Shown: positions 27,116 to 36,091, numbered from the stretch's first letter. The stretch is DNA of 64,000 nt from Algivirga pacifica (GCF_039543525.1 NZ_BAABJX010000043.1:1-64000), one strand, 5' to 3'. Program-made: numbers and translations. The notes: a model not told the origin generated them from the letters alone.

Positions 27116-27811
27116 ACCCCGTTTGCACACAGTATGTTGTGCGGAAGGTTGGCTAATTGGCTACTTAGGTAGCCTGTGGGTTTATTAAGTTTGAATAAAT
27201 AATCGTCATAAATTCTTTTCCCAACCCCGCCTAGCATTACATGCGTGACAAGCCCCAGGCTCTTTTAGAAATACCACTTCGTGGCGATCTATTCTAACGT
27301 GTCTCTCACAAAAAGATTGAATTGATAACCGCAAAGCGGTATTTCTAAAAGAGCCTGGGGTTTATTAAGGTTGAATAATTAACTGACACACTTCTTACGC
27401 GAAGAGATGGGTTGAAACCCACCTCTATGTGATGTCACCCTTTCTGGGTTTTATGGTATAATCCCGAAGGGATGACATCACATAGGGGCGGATTTCAATC
27501 CGTCACTATACGGAATATGACGCTTAATTATTCAACCTTAATTATCCCGTCATTTTACGAAACACGGCGATTTGTTATTCGATCTATCAATCCATCAACA
27601 ACCTCCACTTTCCACTCATACCATCCGAGCGTGGACGCTCGTCGAAAGCGCTTTTAGGTCGTAGCGTGGACGCTACGACCAGTGTCGTGTGTTAATCCAA
27701 CCTCTTACCTATTCCTTTTTACCTATTACCTCTAAAAGATAGTTATGGTATTTTACACAACCCAAACCACACAAAAAAATCAACTAAACAAGATGAACGA
27801 GCGAAGCTCAA
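27116..27811. repeat. 700-bp gene-free block of palindromic repeats
   Basis: Three modules follow one another. First, a perfect 23-base inverted repeat (27253-27275 with 27338-27360) starting CCCCAGGCTCTTTTAG. Second, an inverted repeat with ATGTGATGTCACCCTT (about 27427) against AAGGGATGACATCACAT (about 27467-27484). Third, a stretch from about 27466 to 27690, ending in palindromes GAGCGTGGACGCTC and GTAGCGTGGACGCTAC, which reappears at about 56845-57040. The right end (27780-27828) is a family A half-element. No ORF is convincing. Confidence 0.7.
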
Positions 27812-28450
27812 TTAAACATCATGAACCTCCCAAGCCAAGGCAATTTGATGGTCATCAATGCGGTCACGATGAAGGTGAGTCGTAAGCATTTCTTCTTTCC
27901 CTACAAGTCCTTTTAATTGCTGCTCATCTTTCAGTAGTCGAATGTCTTTATTGAAGATTAACCCTTCTTTCCCATACAGCTTGTAAAGGGCTTCCTTGGC
28001 ACACCAATAAAACGTGAGATCTTCGTCATTTTCTCCATATATGACGGTCTCCTCGGGCAATACAAACTTGTGTTGCACCTTGCGAATACGTGGGGTGGCA
28101 CGTTCAATATCAATTCCTACTGTTTGCTTGGGGTTATAGCATACTCCGACCATATCTTTGCTGTGTGTAATGGAGATATGGGAGGTGTGATTGATCAGGT
28201 AAGGTTTTCCGTATGTGTCTTTCTCCAATCCTTCGTAAGGGAGCATAAGGACCTCTTCAATAAGGTAGCGTAAGGCAATACGACAGGCCATTTTTTGCTT
28301 GCGGTGGGAGGCTGTTTTGACGTTGATATACTCTTTGGAAAGATGGAACTCTCCCAATAAGTCCACCAACGCTTCTTCTGTTTCAGTAATGTGCCAAATG
28401 ACCCAATAAGTGTCTTGTGTTTTTTCTTCTTTAATAATAGGCATGACCAA
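27812..28450 (-). CDS. 4'-phosphopantetheinyl transferase superfamily protein
   Basis: A 212-residue enzyme of Sfp type. VGIDIE (111-116) supplies the Mg-binding Asp and Glu, WCAKEALYK (149-157) the second acidic site, and HISITHS (91-97) the phosphate-binding region. It transfers phosphopantetheine from CoA to carrier proteins of fatty-acid, polyketide or peptide synthases; no carrier gene is in the window. Met3 (28444) is an alternative start. The last residues HDV and the stop codon fall inside a family A repeat, so the repeat has shaped the C-terminus. Confidence 0.83.
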   Translation of the reverse strand: MVMPIIKEEKTQDTYWVIWHITETEEALVDLLGEFHLSKEYINVKTASHRKQKMACRIALRYLIEEVLMLPYEGLEKDTYGKPYLINHTSHISITHSKDMVGVCYNPKQTVGIDIERATPRIRKVQHKFVLPEETVIYGENDEDLTFYWCAKEALYKLYGKEGLIFNKDIRLLKDEQQLKGLVGKEEMLTTHLHRDRIDDHQIALAWEVHDV

Positions 28451-28655
28451 CCACTGTTTGTTTGTGTTTATACCGCTTTTAGAGCTTTCTAAATCAATCT
28501 ATCTACAAAAATAACCTCAAACTATTCAAAAATCTATTAGAATACTTATAATTTTGATCTTTTATTATAGAAATAAAGCCAACAATACCGCTTGAATACA
28601 GTTCCTTATGTCGAACATATTCTAAAAGCGTACTTCATAAATCCTGAATAGATCA

Positions 28656-29573
28656 ATGAGAACAAAGATAGCTGTCGAGAAAATAGGAGCCTTTACGGGA
28701 CATAAAGACTGTCTCTATAGTCTTGAGAAAGCTCCTGAAGAACAAACATTTTTTAGTAGTGGTTCAGATGGGCTAGTGGCAAAATGGAGTCTTCAAAAAC
28801 CGGATGAGGGGACGCTTGTTGCTAAGATTCCTAATACGGTCTACGCTATGTGTAGCCTTCCGGAGAAAAGAGAGTTGGTTGTAGGGCAAAATTTTGAGGG
28901 ACTCCATGTGATTAGCCTTGAGGATAATACTGAAAAGCGAACCTTGAAGTTGAAGGATAAGGCTATTTTTGACATTAAGTATCATGATGATAAGCTATAT
29001 GTTGCATTAGGGGATGGACACTTAATGGTAATCGATTATGAAGGAATGAATGTGCTTCAGGATATACAATTGTCTACGAAAAATCTACGCTGTTTGGCGA
29101 TTCATCCTGTACAGGGTGTTGTGTTAGTCGGCGGCAGTGATCATACGATTCGCGTGGTGGATTTGGACTCCTTGGTCGTACGTCAAGAACTGAATGCACA
29201 TGAGCGTTCTGTGTTTTCTTTATCCTTTACTCCAGACTATCGTTATCTCTTGAGTGGAGGAATGGATGCCCATATGCATATTTGGGATGCTGAAAATAAC
29301 TTTGCCCACCATCAGGATATTGTGGCACATATGTATACGATTAATGATATCGCTTTTAGAGCGGATGGTCGTTATTTTGCTACCTGTAGTAAAGATAAGT
29401 CTGTAAAGGTATGGGATGCGAAAGAATTTAGGTTACTAAAGGTCATAGACCGCGCCAGAAATGCAGGACATGGAACGTCAGTGAATAAACTAATTTGGCT
29501 AGATGATAATACATTAGCTTCTTGTAGTGATGATCGTACCGTATCGGTATGGAAATTGACTTTTGAGAGTTAA
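28656..29573 (+). CDS. WD40-repeat protein
   Basis: A 305-residue cytoplasmic protein consisting of about seven WD40 repeats, from GHKDCLYSLEKAPE at the start to WLDDNTLASCSDDRTVSVWKL at the end. GH and WD dipeptide pairs recur about every 40 residues, for example HERSVFSLSFTPDYRYLLSGGMDAHMHIWD. The single seven-bladed propeller should be a protein-interaction platform. The next gene begins directly after its stop (TAA then ATG), so they form an operon and may act together. Divergent from the phosphopantetheinyl transferase gene. Confidence 0.85.
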   Translation: MRTKIAVEKIGAFTGHKDCLYSLEKAPEEQTFFSSGSDGLVAKWSLQKPDEGTLVAKIPNTVYAMCSLPEKRELVVGQNFEGLHVISLEDNTEKRTLKLKDKAIFDIKYHDDKLYVALGDGHLMVIDYEGMNVLQDIQLSTKNLRCLAIHPVQGVVLVGGSDHTIRVVDLDSLVVRQELNAHERSVFSLSFTPDYRYLLSGGMDAHMHIWDAENNFAHHQDIVAHMYTINDIAFRADGRYFATCSKDKSVKVWDAKEFRLLKVIDRARNAGHGTSVNKLIWLDDNTLASCSDDRTVSVWKLTFES

Positions 29574-30041
29574 ATGATAAATATGACGATAGAAGAGCGT
29601 TTGTTAGAACTTGGCGTGAAGCAGTATAGGGATATCCCCCAGTTAGCACCTCTATTCAGGCAGGTATGTGCTACTTTAGGGCAGTTGGTATCTGTACAAG
29701 AGGTACAGGCAGCAACCTGGTGTATTACTACAGTAGAAGAGGGAAAGGCTATAGGTATGCTGTGTGCAACGAACGATCGTTTTATATTGATTGGAGCAAT
29801 TCCTCAAACAAAGCAACTGATTTCTAAGGAATATCCATTCAAAGAACTTTCGAAAGTTTTGTTGTATCGTCATGCGGTGACAGAGGTGGTAGAGAAAATG
29901 ATTTTGCAGTTTTCCGTAATATCATTTAATTTTCTAGGGATTAAGGGCTTTATCCCATTGGATTTTATTGCCTTTTTGGAAAATACTTCCTTAGAGGTAA
30001 TCAGTGGTATTACCCCGGAAAATGGATCGGCAATGCAATAA
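29574..30041 (+). CDS. Hypothetical protein, possible PH-like domain
   Basis: A 155-residue soluble protein starting directly after the WD40 stop codon; Met4 (29583) is an alternative. Residues 60-125 show strands and a helix in an order reminiscent of bacterial PH-like domains (FILIGAIPQTKQLISKEYPF...), but the match is weak. Translational coupling to the WD40 protein suggests a shared complex. A family A repeat follows immediately. Confidence 0.5.
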   Translation: MINMTIEERLLELGVKQYRDIPQLAPLFRQVCATLGQLVSVQEVQAATWCITTVEEGKAIGMLCATNDRFILIGAIPQTKQLISKEYPFKELSKVLLYRHAVTEVVEKMILQFSVISFNFLGIKGFIPLDFIAFLENTSLEVISGITPENGSAMQ

Positions 30042-30080
30042 GGCTTTGCTTCCATACAAATAAGGATGCAATGATTAAAA

Positions 30081-30278
30081 GTGAATAAGTAATCATCATG
30101 CTACTAACTCGCTTTGTTGAACCGTTGAATCGTTGAATTAAGCTTCGCTCGTTGATTCGAGTTGAATTGTTGACTGAAACCTCAATAAATAATTCAACTC
30201 GAATCAACTCACCGAAGGTGAAATTCAACGATTCAACGGTTCAACAAAGCGAGTTGGTAGTATGGATAAATAATCATT
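30081..30278. repeat. Mosaic palindromic repeat, family A, long copy
   Basis: The gap before the biotin carboxylase gene is one inverted repeat with arms of about 90 bases. TAATCATCATGCTACTAACTCG matches CGAGTTGGTAGTATGG at the other end, and GTTGAACCGTTGAATCG matches CGATTCAACGGTTCAAC. The arms disagree only where the left has AAGCTTCGCTC and the right TCACCGAAGGTGA. Each of those is itself a small palindrome, so the whole would still fold, as a cruciform with side hairpins. Confidence 0.85.
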
Positions 30279-30305
30279 GTGACTTCCATTCAAACACCAA
30301 TAAAC

Positions 30306-31805
30306 ATGACTAATCAAAAACAAATTCGAAAGCTGCTTATCGCTAACCGAGGAGAAATTGCCATTAGAGTAATTCGAACGGCACAGGAAATGGGTATCCG
30401 TACCGTGGCGGTATACAGTGAGGCTGATCGCACTGCGCCTCACGTACGCTTGGCAGATGAAGCAGTATGTTTAGGTCCGGCACCTTCTGCAGAGTCTTAT
30501 CTAAAAATGGATGATATTATTGCTCACTGCCTTCGATTGGGGGTAGATGCAATCCATCCAGGGTATGGTTTTTTGTCTGAAAATGCCACCTTTGCTCGTA
30601 AGGTAAAAGAGGCAGGATTAATTTTCGTAGGGCCGTCAGCGACTGCTATTGAGGTGATGGGAGACAAGATCTCAGCCAAGAATGCTGTGACCGCTTATGA
30701 TATTCCTTTGGTGCCGGGAACAAAAGAAGCCGTAGAAGATGTCGCAATCGCTAAAGAAAAGGCTGCAGAAATAGGGTATCCTATCTTGATCAAGGCTAGT
30801 GCTGGAGGAGGAGGAAAAGGGATGCGTATTGTAGAAAGGGAAGAGGATTTTGAGGAGCAAATGGAGCGAGCAGTAAGTGAGGCTGTTTCGGCATTTGGAA
30901 ATGGCGCTGTATTTATCGAGAAGTATATACAATCCCCTAGACATATTGAATTTCAGATATTGGGTGATCAACACGGGAATATCATTCACTTGTTTGAGCG
31001 TGAGTGCTCCGTGCAGCGTAGACATCAGAAAGTGATTGAAGAGGCACCTTCAGCGATCCTAACGGAAGAGGTAAGAGAAGCGATGGGGAAATGTGCCGTG
31101 GATGTAGCTCGTGCCTGTGATTACTTCGGTGCTGGCACAGTAGAGTTTATCGTAGATAATGAGCTCAATTACTACTTCTTGGAGATGAATACTCGTCTGC
31201 AAGTAGAGCATCCGGTAACGGAAGAAATCACAGGAGTAGACTTGGTGAAGGAGCAGTTGCGTATTGCAGAAGGAAAAACACTTTCCTTGAAACAAGAGGA
31301 CTTAACGATTAAGGGACATGCGGTAGAAGTACGTGTATATGCGGAAGATCCCACCAATAATTTCCTTCCAGATATTGGTACATTGAAAAAATACCAATCA
31401 GCAGGCGGACCGGGAGTGCGTATGGATGATGGGTATGAAGAAGGAATGGAAGTGCCGATTTACTATGATCCTATGCTAGGGAAGTTGATTACTTATGGGA
31501 ACGACCGCGAGCAAGCAATTCAGCGAATGTTGAGAGCGATCAATAATTTCCAAGTGCAAGGGGTGGAGACAACACTATCTTTCTGTCATTTTGTGTTGGA
31601 GCACGAAGCGTTTCGTTCGGGTAACTTCTCGACCAAGTTTGTAGAAGAACATTTTAGTCCCGAATTATTGGCATCTCAGGATAAAGGAGCAGAACAGATC
31701 GCTGTGGCCTTGGTGGCTAAGTTGATGCAGGAGGCTGAAACTGCTAAGTCGTCAGGTGCTAAAACGGTTGCTAAGACCAGTAAATGGAAAAATAGAATAA
31801 GGTAG
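30306..31805 (+). CDS. accC: Biotin carboxylase (acetyl/propionyl-CoA carboxylase subunit A)
   Basis: The ATG at 30306 (MTNQKQIRKLLIANRGEIA) gives 499 residues and fits the family; an upstream GTG falls in the repeat. It has an N-terminal biotin-carboxylase domain with LIANRGEIAIRV, HPGYGFLSENA, an ATP-grasp glycine-rich loop KASAGGGGKGMR, and EMNTRLQVEHPVTE. It carboxylates biotin on a carrier protein using ATP and bicarbonate. No biotin carrier or carboxyltransferase gene is nearby. The extra 45-50 C-terminal residues beyond E. coli AccC are usual for Bacteroidota and resemble propionyl-CoA carboxylase subunits. Confidence 0.9.
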   Translation: MTNQKQIRKLLIANRGEIAIRVIRTAQEMGIRTVAVYSEADRTAPHVRLADEAVCLGPAPSAESYLKMDDIIAHCLRLGVDAIHPGYGFLSENATFARKVKEAGLIFVGPSATAIEVMGDKISAKNAVTAYDIPLVPGTKEAVEDVAIAKEKAAEIGYPILIKASAGGGGKGMRIVEREEDFEEQMERAVSEAVSAFGNGAVFIEKYIQSPRHIEFQILGDQHGNIIHLFERECSVQRRHQKVIEEAPSAILTEEVREAMGKCAVDVARACDYFGAGTVEFIVDNELNYYFLEMNTRLQVEHPVTEEITGVDLVKEQLRIAEGKTLSLKQEDLTIKGHAVEVRVYAEDPTNNFLPDIGTLKKYQSAGGPGVRMDDGYEEGMEVPIYYDPMLGKLITYGNDREQAIQRMLRAINNFQVQGVETTLSFCHFVLEHEAFRSGNFSTKFVEEHFSPELLASQDKGAEQIAVALVAKLMQEAETAKSSGAKTVAKTSKWKNRIR

Positions 31806-31824
31806 TATAGTATAGAGAATTGTC

Positions 31825-31931
31825 TAGCACAGGGAAATGTTTTAGTACAGGGTGCTACTTAGCATAGGGGACCGCCTTAGCACAGGGCATCGCCTTAGCA
31901 CAGGGCATCGCCTTAGCACAGGGCATCGCCC
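31825..31931. repeat. 18-bp tandem repeats
   Basis: Six head-to-tail units of TAGCACAGGGCATCGCCT: the last three are essentially identical (31878-31930) and the first three degenerate. The last unit, with the bases after it, forms CACAGGGC-ATC-GCCCTGTG. The array sits just past the biotin carboxylase stop codon. Confidence 0.8.
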
Positions 31932-31978
31932 TGTGAAAAAATAGGAATAGCGATATTACTTCGGTATTCCTATTTTTG
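31917..31978 (+). terminator. Double terminator after biotin carboxylase
   Basis: Hairpin 1 is CACAGGGC-ATC-GCCCTGTG (31917-31935), followed by an A run. Hairpin 2 pairs AAAAATAGGAATA (31938-31950) with TATTCCTATTTTT (31966-31978), ending in five T residues. The second is a good intrinsic terminator on the plus strand. Confidence 0.65.
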
Positions 31979-32018
31979 CATTATTATTTAATAGGAACTA
32001 ACAAATAAAATAATCGTT

Positions 32019-32402
32019 ATGAAAAAAATCCTAGGAGTACTGGGAATACTATTGCTATTAGGTTCTTGTGGGAAGAAGCTAGAGGTGACAGAGCAGGAAT
32101 TCAGTAGTATCACATGGAAAAATGATACCAAGGCTTGTCAGGGGAAGAGAGCAGAGCAACAAGAGAAATTTGAAAATATTCGTGAGCGTATTTTGGGAGT
32201 GCGCAAGGATCAGGTGTTGCAGTTATTGGGTAGGCCGGACAAAACGGATTTAGCGAAACGTAATACTTCTTATTTTATCTATTATGTATCGGAAGGCAAG
32301 CAGTGTGAAGGAAGTGATAAAAATGAAGAGGGAGATTATTACCGCTTTAAGTTCTCTCCATTGGAAATTGTTATGGAGATTAGCTATCATAAAGGAGTGT
32401 AA
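32019..32402 (+). CDS. Small lipoprotein, BamE/SmpA-like
   Basis: A 127-residue lipoprotein with lipobox LLGSC (Cys17). The mature part contains ERILGVRKDQVLQLLGRPDKTD, the helix-then-GxP pattern of BamE/SmpA/OmlA-like domains, which in BamE supports the outer-membrane beta-barrel assembly machine. The family link is by pattern only; many Bacteroidota lipoproteins share this fold without being BamE. It has a short gap to the HesB-like gene. Confidence 0.6.
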   Translation: MKKILGVLGILLLLGSCGKKLEVTEQEFSSITWKNDTKACQGKRAEQQEKFENIRERILGVRKDQVLQLLGRPDKTDLAKRNTSYFIYYVSEGKQCEGSDKNEEGDYYRFKFSPLEIVMEISYHKGV

Positions 32403-32475
32403 GGGGAGAAATCCATTCGCCAACCTAAAATAAAAAAGCAATATTGCCTTAGAATTGTTATACTAATACCAGACT

Positions 32476-32781
32476 ATGGAAATCGCACCAATTACCATTA
32501 CAAAAAGAGCGGCAGAGTCCGTCTTGAAAATTATTAACGCTAAGCAAATCCCGGAAGGATATACGTTACGAATCGGAATGAAAGGAGGTGGTTGTGGTGC
32601 CGCCGGTTTCTTTTTGGGGTTTGATACCAAGAAAGAAGAAGACGTAATTTATGAAATTGAAGGGGTAAAGGTCTTGATTGATAAGCGACATATCATGTAT
32701 CTTTTAGATGTAGAATTAGATTTTGAAGAAAGAAGGGATGAACAAGGCTTCGTCTTCAATAAACCTGGAGAAAAGGAGTAG
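32476..32781 (+). CDS. HesB/IscA-like protein lacking the C-terminal CxC
   Basis: A 101-residue A-type carrier homologue. The beginning ITITKRAAESVLKII and GMKGGGCGAAGFFLGF (Cys40) fit the HesB family, as does the later LIDKRHIMYLLDVELDF. The final Cys-Gly-Cys motif that binds the iron-sulfur cluster in IscA/ErpA is replaced by DEQGFVFNKP, so only one of three cysteines remains. It may not carry a cluster as IscA does. It is placed just upstream of the processing protease and probably co-transcribed with it. Confidence 0.75.
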   Translation: MEIAPITITKRAAESVLKIINAKQIPEGYTLRIGMKGGGCGAAGFFLGFDTKKEEDVIYEIEGVKVLIDKRHIMYLLDVELDFEERRDEQGFVFNKPGEKE

Positions 32782-32830
32782 GGGGATAGGCATGAATACC
32801 CCTGCGCTTTCCATTAATAGATAAACAACT

Positions 32831-34501
32831 ATGCAGGAAGAGCAGCATACAGAAAAACAACAACCAAACAACGAAAGGGACTCCTTCCATATTCGGTTAC
32901 CTTTGATTATAGCGGTAGCCTTGGCTACAGGTATGATTATAGGGGGAGAGTTTCTGGGGAAAACACCCAAAGGAAGTAACCTTGAAATCAATACAGGGAA
33001 GCTTGAACAGGTTATCGAGAGTATAGAAGGCTATTATGTAGACTCTGTGGATACGCAAGTGCTCACAGATCAGGCGATTGAGGCAGTGGTGAAAGAGTTG
33101 GACCCTCATACCTCTTATATTCCTGTAAGGGATGTAGAGGTGGTTAGTGCTCAATTGGACGATGGCTTTGAAGGGGTTGGAATAGAGTTCAGGGTATTCA
33201 GAGACACCATTAAGGTAGTGGCAGTGACGGAAGACGGTCCTTCCGAAAGAGCAGGAATACAATCCGGAGACAAATTGGTCTATGTAGATGGAGAAAGCGT
33301 AGCAGGGCCGGGAATGAATTCCGGAGAGGTGGTTCGTAAGCTAAGAGGGCAAAAAGGAACGAAAGTGAGTATAGGGGTATCCCGAAAAGGGGAAGAAAAG
33401 CCACTCTACTTTTCCGTGACTCGTGATAAGATACCGACAGCTTCGGTTAGTGCTGTTTATATGATTGATGAAGAAACGGGGTATATCAAGGTAGACCGTT
33501 TCGGAGAAGACGCCTTTGAAGGATTTGAAGAAGGAGTGGAGAAGCTGCAAGAAGCAGGGATGAAAAAGCTTCTATTGGACCTTACAGACAATGGAGGTGG
33601 TTATATGGGGCAGGCCGTACAGATGGTAGATGCGTTCTTGCCAAAAGATAAACTGATTGTTTATACGGAGAGCAGGGAGAAGAATTTTGATGAGCATGAA
33701 TATTCGAAAAATGAAGGAGTACTACAAGAAACACCTGTAGTCGTATTAGTCAATGAATATTCAGCTTCGGCTTCAGAGATCGTATCAGGTGCCTTGCAAG
33801 ATCACGATCGAGCTTTGTTGGTAGGCAGAAGAACTTTTGGGAAAGGACTAGTGCAGCGACAAATTCGATTGAGAGACAATTCTATGCTTCGTTTGACGGT
33901 ATCCCGTTATTATACCCCTAGCGGACGTTGTATTCAAAAGCCTTATGAAGACAAATCAGCTTATGAGACGGAACTAGAACGTCGCTATATACATGGAGAG
34001 ATGTTTCAGGCTGATAGCATACACTTCAATGACAGCCTGATTTACAAGACCGTGAATGGGCGTACGGTATATGGAGGAGGAGGAATCATGCCTGATGTCT
34101 TTATAGGTATGGATACCTCTTATTATACCAACTATTATCAGGAAATACTGATAAGAGGATTGATCGAGGATTATTTTATTGATTATGCTAATGGACAATT
34201 TGAGTCCTTAAATGAAATGGGTCTGAACGCTTTTATAGCGCAATATAAAGTTCCAGCGATCGAGATGAAAGAATTTGCGACTTATGCCAGAGCGCATGGT
34301 GTACCTTTTAATAAGGAACAATATAAAGCCTCACAGAAGGCTTTACGTCAGCGAATCAAAGAAACTATTGCTAGAGTGGTTTGGGGAGAGGAAGGTCGCT
34401 TGAAAGTAGAAAATGCTGCCGATCCCATCTTTATTAAGGCGTGTGAATTAGCGAATACACTGAATCAAGTATCGCTCTCTAATGAAATGGTGATAAAATA
34501 A
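32831..34501 (+). CDS. C-terminal processing peptidase, S41 family
   Basis: A 556-residue periplasmic protease with one N-terminal membrane anchor (about 22-44), a PDZ domain (about 105-195, FEGVGIEF and GIQSGDKLVYVDG), and the S41 catalytic domain. The likely catalytic serine is Ser315 in SASASEI, with Lys338 in RTFGKG as general base. CtpA/Prc-type enzymes trim or degrade periplasmic proteins from the C-terminus. The 200-residue C-terminal extension is typical of Bacteroidota. It is convergent with dapD across a perfect hairpin. Confidence 0.9.
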   Translation: MQEEQHTEKQQPNNERDSFHIRLPLIIAVALATGMIIGGEFLGKTPKGSNLEINTGKLEQVIESIEGYYVDSVDTQVLTDQAIEAVVKELDPHTSYIPVRDVEVVSAQLDDGFEGVGIEFRVFRDTIKVVAVTEDGPSERAGIQSGDKLVYVDGESVAGPGMNSGEVVRKLRGQKGTKVSIGVSRKGEEKPLYFSVTRDKIPTASVSAVYMIDEETGYIKVDRFGEDAFEGFEEGVEKLQEAGMKKLLLDLTDNGGGYMGQAVQMVDAFLPKDKLIVYTESREKNFDEHEYSKNEGVLQETPVVVLVNEYSASASEIVSGALQDHDRALLVGRRTFGKGLVQRQIRLRDNSMLRLTVSRYYTPSGRCIQKPYEDKSAYETELERRYIHGEMFQADSIHFNDSLIYKTVNGRTVYGGGGIMPDVFIGMDTSYYTNYYQEILIRGLIEDYFIDYANGQFESLNEMGLNAFIAQYKVPAIEMKEFATYARAHGVPFNKEQYKASQKALRQRIKETIARVVWGEEGRLKVENAADPIFIKACELANTLNQVSLSNEMVIK

Positions 34502-34568
34502 TTAAGAATGAAGAATTAAGAATGAGGAATATTTTTTTATTCTTCATTCTTAATTCTTCATTCTTAAT
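34500..34568. terminator. Long AT-rich hairpin between convergent genes
   Basis: Arms of about 31 bases (34500-34530 and 34538-34568) built from two copies of ATTAAGAATGAAG pair with one or two mismatches around a run of T residues. It sits between the protease and dapD stop codons, so it can terminate both. Part of the unit recurs at about 40440. Confidence 0.65.
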
Positions 34569-34574
34569 TATCAA

Positions 34575-35390
34575 TTAAACCGATACGTTGTTTTCTCTAA
34601 GTGCATCGTTTAGAGAAGTCTTTTTATCGGTACTTTCTTTTCTCTGACCAATGATTAGGGCACAGCCTACGCTATACTCTCCGGCAGGGAATTTTTTCGT
34701 AAAGCTACCTGGAATTACCACAGAGCGAGGAGGTACATATCCTTTGTATTCTACCGGCTCATCTCCTGTTACGTCAATGATCTTAGAACTTCCTGTGATG
34801 GTCACGTTTGCACCCAATACAGCCTCTTTACCAATGCGAACACCTTCAACTAGGATACATCTAGACCCGATGAAGGCACCATCCTCGATGATTACCGGAG
34901 CAGCTTGTACAGGCTCCAATACCCCACCAACACCAACACCACCACTTAGGTGAACATCTTTACCAATTTGTGCACAGCTTCCTACAGTAGCCCATGTGTC
35001 CACCATTGTACCGCTATCTACATAAGCTCCAATATTGACATAAGAAGGCATCATGATTACCCCTTTGTTAACAAAAGAGCCATAACGTGCGATGGCATGA
35101 GGAACTACACGAACACCTTTTTCTGCATAATTTTCTTTCAAAGGAATTTTATCATGGAACTCAAAAGGACCAACCTTAATCGTTTCCATTTCAGCCAAAG
35201 GGAAGAACATAATAACGGCTTTCTTCACCCATTCATTCACTTGCCAGTCGTCTCCCTGAGGTTCCGCTACTCTTAATGTTCCTTGATCTAGCGCTTCTAC
35301 GGTTTCTTTAATGGCGCTAATCGTTGCCTCGTCTTTCAATAGGGAACGGTCTTCCCATGCAGCTTCAACTAATGCTTTGTGATTGTTCAT
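34575..35390 (-). CDS. dapD: 2,3,4,5-tetrahydropyridine-2,6-dicarboxylate N-succinyltransferase
   Basis: A 271-residue enzyme of the lysine/diaminopimelate pathway. An N-terminal helical domain is followed by left-handed beta-helix hexapeptides (VNIGAYVDSGTMVDTWATVGSCAQIG and GAFIGSRCILVEGVRIGKEAVLG). The sequence around GGVGVGGVLEPVQAAP is highly conserved in DapD. It transfers succinyl from succinyl-CoA in the cytoplasm and works as a trimer. The length is standard. Monocistronic. Confidence 0.95.
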   Translation of the reverse strand: MNNHKALVEAAWEDRSLLKDEATISAIKETVEALDQGTLRVAEPQGDDWQVNEWVKKAVIMFFPLAEMETIKVGPFEFHDKIPLKENYAEKGVRVVPHAIARYGSFVNKGVIMMPSYVNIGAYVDSGTMVDTWATVGSCAQIGKDVHLSGGVGVGGVLEPVQAAPVIIEDGAFIGSRCILVEGVRIGKEAVLGANVTITGSSKIIDVTGDEPVEYKGYVPPRSVVIPGSFTKKFPAGEYSVGCALIIGQRKESTDKKTSLNDALRENNVSV

Positions 35391-35458
35391 TATTTTATCG
35401 GACTATTTGTAGTAATAATATATAGTGATGACCTAGAGGAAGAGTGAGAAGGTAGTAT

Positions 35459-35515
35459 GTATCGCTTATCGCTTACATGTTATTAATTTAAACGATAAGC
35501 AATAAGCGATAAACG
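35459..35515. repeat. Second copy of the GATAAGCAATAAGCGATAAAC repeat
   Basis: The right arm (35490-35515) reads AAACGATAAGCAATAAGCG and onward, exactly as at 19173-19198. The left arm (ATCGCTTATCGCTT) is shorter. It lies upstream of dapD and downstream of the Dabb gene. Confidence 0.6.
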
Positions 35516-35637
35516 GAAAAAGAGACAAACCATCTCCTCATCTTCTTCTAAATCATTTTCATTCTAAATCTGTGGTTGGATTGGATACTCCAACTAAAGG
35601 GTATAACATGATTGGGCGGTGATTTAGTCCCTAAAGA

Positions 35638-35931
35638 CTAAAATTCAATATCACCTACTGTTACTCCTTCCAAGATAGGCTTAATGTTTTCTTCCAGTAC
35701 CGCTACGTGTGCAGGGTGTACAGCATAAGCTTGTAATGCTGCCTTGTCGGCAAAAAGGGAGTAAAGCATTACCTGATGCCCTTGAGAGCGATCAGAGAAA
35801 TTGTAATTTACGTGGATTTTGTCCAAAGAAGGAATCGTCTCCTCTAAGGCGTGAAGCCTATCGATCATTTCTTGAATCTGTGCTTCGGAAGCCTCGGCTT
35901 TTAGCTTGAACAATACAGTGTGATTGACCAT
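35638..35931 (-). CDS. Dabb (stress-responsive alpha/beta barrel) protein
   Basis: The ATG at 35931 (MVNHTVLFKLKAEAS) gives 97 residues and the canonical Dabb beginning; a longer reading adds 21 unrelated residues. The domain includes LPSLDKIHVNYNFSDRSQGHQVMLYSLFADKAALQAYAVHPAHV in family order. Dabb proteins are small dimeric cytoplasmic barrels, some of them enzymes for polyketide cyclisation or olivetolic-acid-like chemistry. The role here is unknown. Confidence 0.82.
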   Translation of the reverse strand: MVNHTVLFKLKAEASEAQIQEMIDRLHALEETIPSLDKIHVNYNFSDRSQGHQVMLYSLFADKAALQAYAVHPAHVAVLEENIKPILEGVTVGDIEF

Positions 35932-36091
35932 CCTGTTATCAGTAAATTTGGATTGATTAAATAAATAATTGTATTCCAAAGCTACGTATCGCAAGGCTTA
36001 TCTCAAAGGTAAAGTTGTAAATTTAACGTAATGTGTAGGGGATCTGTTAGGGGTGTAATTAATGTCGAGATTGCTGTTTTATTTGAAACAT

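Noticed and set aside
27472..27657. A 61-residue ORF in the 27-kb repeat block
   Set aside because: Lies wholly within a repeat that recurs at 56.8 kb with frame-breaking differences.
31825..31931. 18-bp repeats as a mini-CRISPR
   Set aside because: Units are head-to-tail without spacers.
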